From positions 1 through 9,650 of the forward strand of contig JALVCY010000428.1 in assembly GCA_027009605.1 (NCBI GenBank): 9,650 nt of DNA. Reading direction: 5' to 3'. This DNA is from Saprospiraceae bacterium (GTDB lineage Bacteria; Bacteroidota; Bacteroidia; Chitinophagales; Saprospiraceae). Below are positions 5,417 to 9,650 of the stretch, piece by piece. The first letter of the stretch is position 1. Every line of letters begins with the position of its first letter. The position numbers were made by a program, and so were the translations under genes. The notes beneath the pieces are model-generated. The model was not told the DNA's origin. It saw nothing but the letters and a program-made list of their open reading frames with translations, and searched no databases.

Positions 5417-5572
5417 CTACGAGTGTCCCAAGACCACCACCTTGATGATTTTATAATTAAGCACCAGGAATCTCCAAATTTGGAAAGGAATAAACCGTCT
5501 CCAAAAAACATTCCATCTAGTAGGTACGGGAGCGTAGAACTGATCGGTGTATCTTCTTTTTTTGCGAGGCAT
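5417..5572 (-). CDS. small basic Trp-rich protein downstream of sqr
   Basis: A 51-residue frame from ATG 5572 to TAG 5417-5419. The N-terminus is basic (P-R-K-K-R-R), followed by Y-T-D-Q-F-Y and P-V-P-T-R-W-N-V-F-W-R-R at 15-26. A hydrophobic, amphipathic C-terminal half follows (I-W-R-F-L-V-L at 32-38, K-I-I-K-V-V-V-L at 41-48) and ends G-H-S. Trp at 20, 24 and 33 with flanking Arg suggest a peptide lying on the membrane surface. It starts 41 bp after the sqr stop on the same strand, so it is probably cotranscribed and may assist or anchor that enzyme. I do not recognise the family. The composition is strongly protein-like, whereas the opposite strand in the same stretch is not. Confidence 0.68.
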   Translation of the reverse strand: MPRKKRRYTDQFYAPVPTRWNVFWRRFIPFQIWRFLVLNYKIIKVVVLGHS

Positions 5573-5613
5573 TTTTTTTAGTTTTTGATGAAGAAGTAGT
5601 TGTTAAGCTTAGA

Positions 5614-7077
5614 TTATTCCGGGATAAAAGACCAAAACGGTTTCATTTTGGCTTTGTACAAAAACATGTAGTGCATGGATAGTTTTAACCAGTGGCCCGC
5701 CAGTCCCGGTTCGCCCATGGTGTATTTAAGGTTGCGTCCCCATTTGGGATACTTGTCCCAATCCGGTACGATAGGGTGTACCGTCATGGTGGCTGCCGAG
5801 CCTTTAAGCATGTCATAGCCGGCGGATACGATACAGGCAGCGCCCATGCGCCCCATAGAAGCTTTGTGCTTCATCAATGGTTTGCCGCTTTTGATCCAAT
5901 CGACTACATTTTCGGCAACGATTTTACCGGATACACCGGAGGGCATACCTGTTCTAGGTGGAGATGGAAATATTTTGGTACCGTTGGGGCTGGTCATCGG
6001 TTTAGAGATGGAGTGGGGTGGCGCAAAAGCGATGCCCGGGGCAAAAATATTTTTATATTCCTGATTTTGATAGACAGAAGGCCAATCGGCAATAGACCAT
6101 TCGTCATAAGGGTGACCGGAATAGTCCGCATCAACCTTCATAAATCCATTGGGTGCAAATAACTTGTCAGTGATGTCCCCACCGGATTTGTCAAACGCCT
6201 TGAAACCATGACCCGAAAAACCGGGAATTAACATGGCGAAGTCAAATTCTTGGACGTGGTGTTTGCCGTCTAAAGTCTCGTAATAGGCCTTGCCGTCTTC
6301 AATTTTTTGTACGCCGGCTCTTTTTATCCAATGGATATTCCGTTGTTGGAAGTAAGATTCAGTAAAAATCTTGGTGGAGGTGATGAAGCCGCTATTTTTG
6401 ATAAAGGCTCCCCCCATGCCGAAGTCTCCCATTTCGTATTCATTTGAAATCCAAATAATTTCGGCATATTTTTCCAATCCCCTTTTTTTGATTTCGTAGT
6501 CCACATTGAGGATGTATTCAAAGGCGGCTCCTTGGCAGGTCGCAGTAGGATGCCCTGTCCCAATTAAGAAAGTTTTTTTGACTCCCTTTTTCATCTCTTG
6601 GATGACTTCATGCAAGAACTCCCAAGCTTCTTCCGCATGCGTATAAGAGCAGACAGATACTGTTTTATTTTTGCCCGGAAGGAGTCCTTCTGTGGCTTCA
6701 AAATTGAGTTTAGGGCCGGTACCATTGATGAGGAAGTCGTATTCGACTTTTTCTTGTTGGCCTTTTTGGTCACCGGCAACATATTCAATGATGATGAATC
6801 CTTTGTCTGTTTCCGAGTCTCCTTCCGGATGAAAAGTTAAGGCTTTGGCTTGCTTGAAGGTCACTCCTTTTTTCTTGTAAATGGGTGCTAATGGAAAAAT
6901 AACCTGCTTTCTTTTCATCCTGCCGGCACCGATCCAGATATTGGACGGAACCCATTGATAGTTGGCATTCGGAGCGACCACAATGATTTCGTGTTCTTTC
7001 TTGTTTAGGTGCTTTTGCAAATAGGAGGTGGCTGTGTGTCCTGAGATGCCTGCACCAAGTACTACAACTTTAGCCAT
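5614..7077 (-). CDS. sqr: sulfide:quinone oxidoreductase (SQR-like FAD-dependent enzyme)
   Basis: A 487-residue flavoprotein of the SQR family, which oxidises sulfide to polysulfide or sulfur and reduces membrane quinone. The N-terminal FAD site is V-V-L-G-A-G-I-S-G at 5-13. Y-Q-W-V-P-S-N at 40-46 is a typical SQR segment, and N-G-T-G-P at 118-122 is the second nucleotide contact. Three cysteines, Cys143, Cys181 (T-A-T-C-Q-G) and Cys415 (G-A-A-C-I-V), are the only cysteines in the protein. Their spacing agrees with the three cysteines of characterised SQRs (128, 160 and 356 in the Acidithiobacillus enzyme). N-I-F-A-P-G-I-A-F-A at 343-352 replaces the usual G-D motif near the isoalloxazine. 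The C-terminus (H-W-L-K at 462, then M-H-Y-M-F-L-Y-K-A-K) resembles the amphipathic membrane-docking helices of the family. It is slightly longer than type I SQRs. Start is an ATG; no clear promoter is seen. Confidence 0.9.
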   Translation of the reverse strand: MAKVVVLGAGISGHTATSYLQKHLNKKEHEIIVVAPNANYQWVPSNIWIGAGRMKRKQVIFPLAPIYKKKGVTFKQAKALTFHPEGDSETDKGFIIIEYVAGDQKGQQEKVEYDFLINGTGPKLNFEATEGLLPGKNKTVSVCSYTHAEEAWEFLHEVIQEMKKGVKKTFLIGTGHPTATCQGAAFEYILNVDYEIKKRGLEKYAEIIWISNEYEMGDFGMGGAFIKNSGFITSTKIFTESYFQQRNIHWIKRAGVQKIEDGKAYYETLDGKHHVQEFDFAMLIPGFSGHGFKAFDKSGGDITDKLFAPNGFMKVDADYSGHPYDEWSIADWPSVYQNQEYKNIFAPGIAFAPPHSISKPMTSPNGTKIFPSPPRTGMPSGVSGKIVAENVVDWIKSGKPLMKHKASMGRMGAACIVSAGYDMLKGSAATMTVHPIVPDWDKYPKWGRNLKYTMGEPGLAGHWLKLSMHYMFLYKAKMKPFWSFIPE

Positions 7078-7549
7078 GATGTTTTTTTTGTGTAACTAGG
7101 TGTATGGATATGGAGGAATAAAATAAGGTGCTTCATTCCTTAAAGTATCCGTTTGAAATAGTTACTTGATTTGGACTTGTTTTTGCGAATTATCTTCTGC
7201 TATTGTGGCAGCAAGTTCGTAATAAAATGGAATGTGGAATGTGATGTTGGTCACTTGAGCAAATTATTAACTATGTTCCGGCTGTTGATTGGGCCTAGAT
7301 TTAGGTATTTTGTAGGTGTTTTGGGTGTGATAATTTCTACAAAAAACAAAAAAAAGCAATCTATCTTTCCTATAACCAATTGATAATCAATGCGTTAAAA
7401 AAATGTATAAAGGTCTTTTATTTTTTTTAAGCTCTACAAAGTCATATTTTTGTATTTTTTTGCTAAAAAAATTCTGCTTAGCTTTGGGTTTCGCCGGATA
7501 TGGAGGTGAAAGGTTTGAAAAGTGGCTAAACTTGAGTTTTTACAAAAAG
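7078..7549. other. divergent AT-rich intergenic region
   Basis: This stretch separates the minus-strand sqr from the plus-strand hydrolase gene. It is AT-rich with long T runs (7417-7430, 7455-7461) and contains a TTGATAATCAA palindrome at 7380-7390, the same palindrome as at 4745. The only frame of any length starts at a TTG and has unlikely composition, so I call no gene. On the minus strand I find no exact TAnnTTTG box for sqr. Confidence 0.5.
7459..7486 (+). promoter_or_regulatory. candidate Bacteroidota promoter for the hydrolase gene
   Basis: TAGCTTTG at 7479-7486 matches TAnnTTTG exactly, with TTTG at 7459-7462 as a possible -33 element. The 16 bp spacer is slightly short for the usual 17-23 bp. 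Transcription from here would give a leader of roughly 230 nt that contains the whole palindromic element at 7550-7704. Confidence 0.35.
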
Positions 7550-7704
7550 GTAATTGTTTAGCTCCCCACTATTTTGGTCAAAAAATGTCCTTTTGACGCC
7601 TGTTTTTGTTTTCTTACGTAGGGACGCACGGCCGTGCGTCCCTACGTCAACATACACAAAAACGCCTATTTTTTGCCTTAAAATGGGAGCACCTAAACAG
7701 TAAC
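7550..7704. repeat. long imperfect palindrome with perfect 32 bp core
   Basis: The core 7616-7647 is a perfect palindrome; its left half is ACGTAGGGACGCACGG. Outside it the arms still pair in blocks. TTTTTGT (7602-7608) faces ACAAAAA (7655-7661). CAAAAAAT (7579-7586) faces ATTTTTTG (7668-7675). ATTTT (7571-7575) faces AAAAT (7680-7684). CTCCC (7562-7566) faces GGGAG (7685-7689). TGTTTAG (7555-7561) faces CTAAACA (7693-7699). The element ends only 17 bp before the hydrolase start codon. Core-like repeats of the form GTAGGGACGCNNNNGCGTCCCTAC are widespread in Bacteroidota and cyanobacteria. Confidence 0.9.
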
Positions 7705-7721
7705 ACAAAAAAAAAAGAGAC

Positions 7722-9650
7722 ATGCAAAAATTATTATTTCTTCTATTACTACTTACTTCGTTTCAGGCTTTTACGCAAGTCAACTATACGGCCAACGATA
7801 CGATATTGCCCTACGAAGGAGATTATCGTCCGGGGGTTAATCCGGGCTATTACGGAGGCAATTGGGATAATTATTCGTTGACGGATTTGGCGGCGGGTAA
7901 TCCTTCTGTTGATGTGAAAGGAGCGGGCGTGAAGGCTGTTCGCGGGGGGCTGCCCGAATCGTTTGCTTTGGTATGGAATTATGATGCTTGGCGGCCGGTT
8001 TATGATTATTACCGGGCTTCGGGTTTGGCTGACAATACCTTGTTTGTGGGCTACGCTCATCCGGATCATCGGGACACGATAGATTATTGTCCGGGGGATG
8101 CAGTGGAGACCCAAATGTTTTTGAACCTGTACGAACCCATTTGGGATAACGGCGAAAATGGGACACCCATCAACGACCAAAATTATTATGCCAAATACAT
8201 TTATACGCTTGCGCAAAAATTTGGAGATGATGTTCGTTTTTGGGAGGTCTGGAATGAGCCGGGCTTTGATTTGTCGGGCTACAAAAGTTGGTTGCAGCCC
8301 GGTCAGGCAGGGAACTGGTGGGAGAATAATCCGGAACCTTGTGATGTGATTATCCGGGCGCCTATTTTTAATTTTATCCGGACGATGCGGATTACTTACG
8401 AAGTGGTCAAAACCGTTCGGCCGGATGATTATATCGTTTTGTCCGGAGTGGGCAATGATAGCTTTTTGGATGCCATCTTGCGCAATACAGATAATCCGGA
8501 TGATGGTAGCATTACGTCCGATTTTCCCCGCAAGGGGGGCGCCTATTTTGATGTGATGGGTCTTCATGTATATCCAAGCATTGACGGCAGCATCCGCAAA
8601 TGGAATAATACGACGCAAAGTTTTGATTATTTTAGGCATTCGGATGCGGCGGTGGATGGCTATGGCCAACGGATAGAAAACCGGCAAAGCTTGCTGGCGC
8701 AATATGGCTATGACGGAGTGACCTATCCCAAAAAACTATGGACGGTGACCGAGATGAATGTCCCGCGAAAGAAGTTTGGGGAATCCTTCGGATCTGATAC
8801 TCTACAACGTAATTATATCTTAAAAGCGGCGCTCTATTCGCTTGATAATCAGGTGATTCAGACTCATATCTTTGACTTGGGGGAACGTCGAAAACTAGCC
8901 GATGCGACCGGTGAATTTGACTTAATGGGCTTGTATTCCAATCTCAATGACTTGAGCCCATACAATCAAGAAATCAACCAAGAAGGCATTGCTTATCGTA
9001 CCTTTTCGGCCTTGCTTTTTGGGGCTCATAAGGACACCACACGCACCGCAGCGATGAATTTGCCGCAAGGTGTGCGCGGGGGCGCCTACGTGCGTAAAAA
9101 CGGAGAAATCATATATGTTCTGTGGGCAGAAACGCAAACGGATTTGTCCGAATTGGCTACAAAAACGTATTCTTTTCCGGCTGGTTTCCCGGATTCTCTT
9201 TTCCGCAAGGACTGGGATTATGGAGAGACCGAGACGGAAAGTCACATTTCTTCTCAATCTATTTTGCTTCATAGCACACCTGTTTTTTTGACCGCCAATG
9301 CCTTTGAAAATAAAAAATTAAAATTAAACTGCCCGGCCGGACAAGAAATCGAAATCATGGCTACGGAGAGTGAAGGGGGCGGCATCGGGACATGGGCGGC
9401 ACCGACAGTGACTTCGGATTGTGCCAATGCTCAAGTGTCGTTGGTCGTCGGTCAGCCTTCGGGCAGCTTTTTTCCTTTTGGTGTGCACGTCATTGGGTAT
9501 CGGGCGGAGGACGACTGTGGGAATGAAGCCCATTGTGCCATGTTAGTGAAAGTAGCAAGCACCGGTGGTGGAATCGGAAATTGTCATTTTAATCGTTATC
9601 AGTTTCATTTTTCAGGTACCTTCCAAGGACATAATTATTTTCAATCTAAA
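7722..9650 (+). CDS. secreted glycoside hydrolase-like protein with HYR domain (3' end outside window)
   Basis: An open frame of 643 codons from ATG 7722 to the window edge with no stop. Residues 1-18 are a Sec signal peptide (Q-K, a Leu-rich core, then F-Q-A-F-T). Residues 30-400 look like a clan GH-A (beta/alpha)8 hydrolase. F-W-E-V-W-N-E-P at 173-180 supplies the likely acid/base Glu179. F-D-V-M-G-L-H-V-Y-P at 276-285 is a typical strand-6 segment. L-W-T-V-T-E-M-N at 339-346 supplies the likely nucleophile Glu344. Residues about 536-611 (N-C-P-A-G, D-C, then F-P-F-G-V-H-V-I-G-Y-R-A-E-D-D-C-G-N) match a HYR domain. After a Gly-rich linker the sequence begins a new domain (F-Q-G-H-N-Y-F-Q-S), which might be a C-type-lectin-like fold. 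In Bacteroidota such proteins usually end in a T9SS sorting domain, which would lie outside the window. The substrate and exact GH family cannot be told. Confidence 0.93.
   Translation, partial: MQKLLFLLLLLTSFQAFTQVNYTANDTILPYEGDYRPGVNPGYYGGNWDNYSLTDLAAGNPSVDVKGAGVKAVRGGLPESFALVWNYDAWRPVYDYYRASGLADNTLFVGYAHPDHRDTIDYCPGDAVETQMFLNLYEPIWDNGENGTPINDQNYYAKYIYTLAQKFGDDVRFWEVWNEPGFDLSGYKSWLQPGQAGNWWENNPEPCDVIIRAPIFNFIRTMRITYEVVKTVRPDDYIVLSGVGNDSFLDAILRNTDNPDDGSITSDFPRKGGAYFDVMGLHVYPSIDGSIRKWNNTTQSFDYFRHSDAAVDGYGQRIENRQSLLAQYGYDGVTYPKKLWTVTEMNVPRKKFGESFGSDTLQRNYILKAALYSLDNQVIQTHIFDLGERRKLADATGEFDLMGLYSNLNDLSPYNQEINQEGIAYRTFSALLFGAHKDTTRTAAMNLPQGVRGGAYVRKNGEIIYVLWAETQTDLSELATKTYSFPAGFPDSLFRKDWDYGETETESHISSQSILLHSTPVFLTANAFENKKLKLNCPAGQEIEIMATESEGGGIGTWAAPTVTSDCANAQVSLVVGQPSGSFFPFGVHVIGYRAEDDCGNEAHCAMLVKVASTGGGIGNCHFNRYQFHFSGTFQGHNYFQSK

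Noticed and set aside
5423..5581. A 52-codon plus-strand frame starting at GTG
   Set aside because: It is antisense to the small gene at 5417-5572, which has an ATG, sits in the sqr transcription unit and has a more protein-like composition.
7171..7383. A 70-codon plus-strand frame in the sqr-hydrolase gap
   Set aside because: It starts at TTG, is Cys/Phe/Lys-rich with no motif, and falls in AT-rich DNA where open frames of this size occur by chance.
7749..8702. A 317-codon open frame on the minus strand
   Set aside because: It lies wholly opposite the hydrolase gene, has an Ile/Arg/Pro-rich composition with no recognisable motif, and the plus strand has a signal peptide and catalytic motifs.

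Overview
The window looks like chromosome of a member of the Bacteroidota, most likely a Saprospiraceae-type bacterium. Evidence: a Bacteroidota-type -7 box (TATCTTTG), a short phosphatidylserine decarboxylase next to cdsA, a decayed type IX secretion (T9SS) C-terminal sorting domain, a large secreted glycoside-hydrolase-like protein with a HYR domain, no strong Shine-Dalgarno sites, and AT-rich intergenic DNA full of short phrase-like repeats. The taxon is an inference from gene content, not from a marker gene.

Layout. 1-241: three back-to-back short-period repeat blocks, no gene. 242-2222 (minus strand): a compact operon transcribed DoxX-family membrane protein -> cdsA -> psd. cdsA makes CDP-diacylglycerol and psd converts phosphatidylserine to phosphatidylethanolamine, so two of the three genes are phospholipid synthesis. 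2223-5416: a 3.2 kb repeat island. It holds two plus-strand orphan genes, a DKNYY-type lipoprotein (3105-3725) and a one-helix protein of unknown function (4086-4502). It also holds the tail of a dead T9SS cargo gene (about 2574-2744) and at least four families of inverted or modular repeats. 5417-7077 (minus strand): sulfide:quinone oxidoreductase followed 41 bp later by a 51-residue basic, Trp-rich protein. 7078-7721: divergent intergenic region with a roughly 155 bp imperfect palindrome centred on a perfect 32 bp palindrome. 7722-9650 (plus strand, runs off the window): secreted clan GH-A-like glycoside hydrolase with HYR domain.

The genes fall into unrelated functional groups: membrane lipid synthesis, sulfide oxidation at the membrane, and extracellular glycan-related protein export. 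The most distinctive feature is the intergenic DNA. Repeat modules occur in inverted pairs, several are built from 7-8 bp phrases, and the copies in the island flank orphan genes and a pseudogene. I found no CRISPR array, tRNA, rRNA, transposase, integrase or recognisable defence system. The best candidates for something undescribed are the modular inverted-repeat elements and the small protein downstream of sqr.
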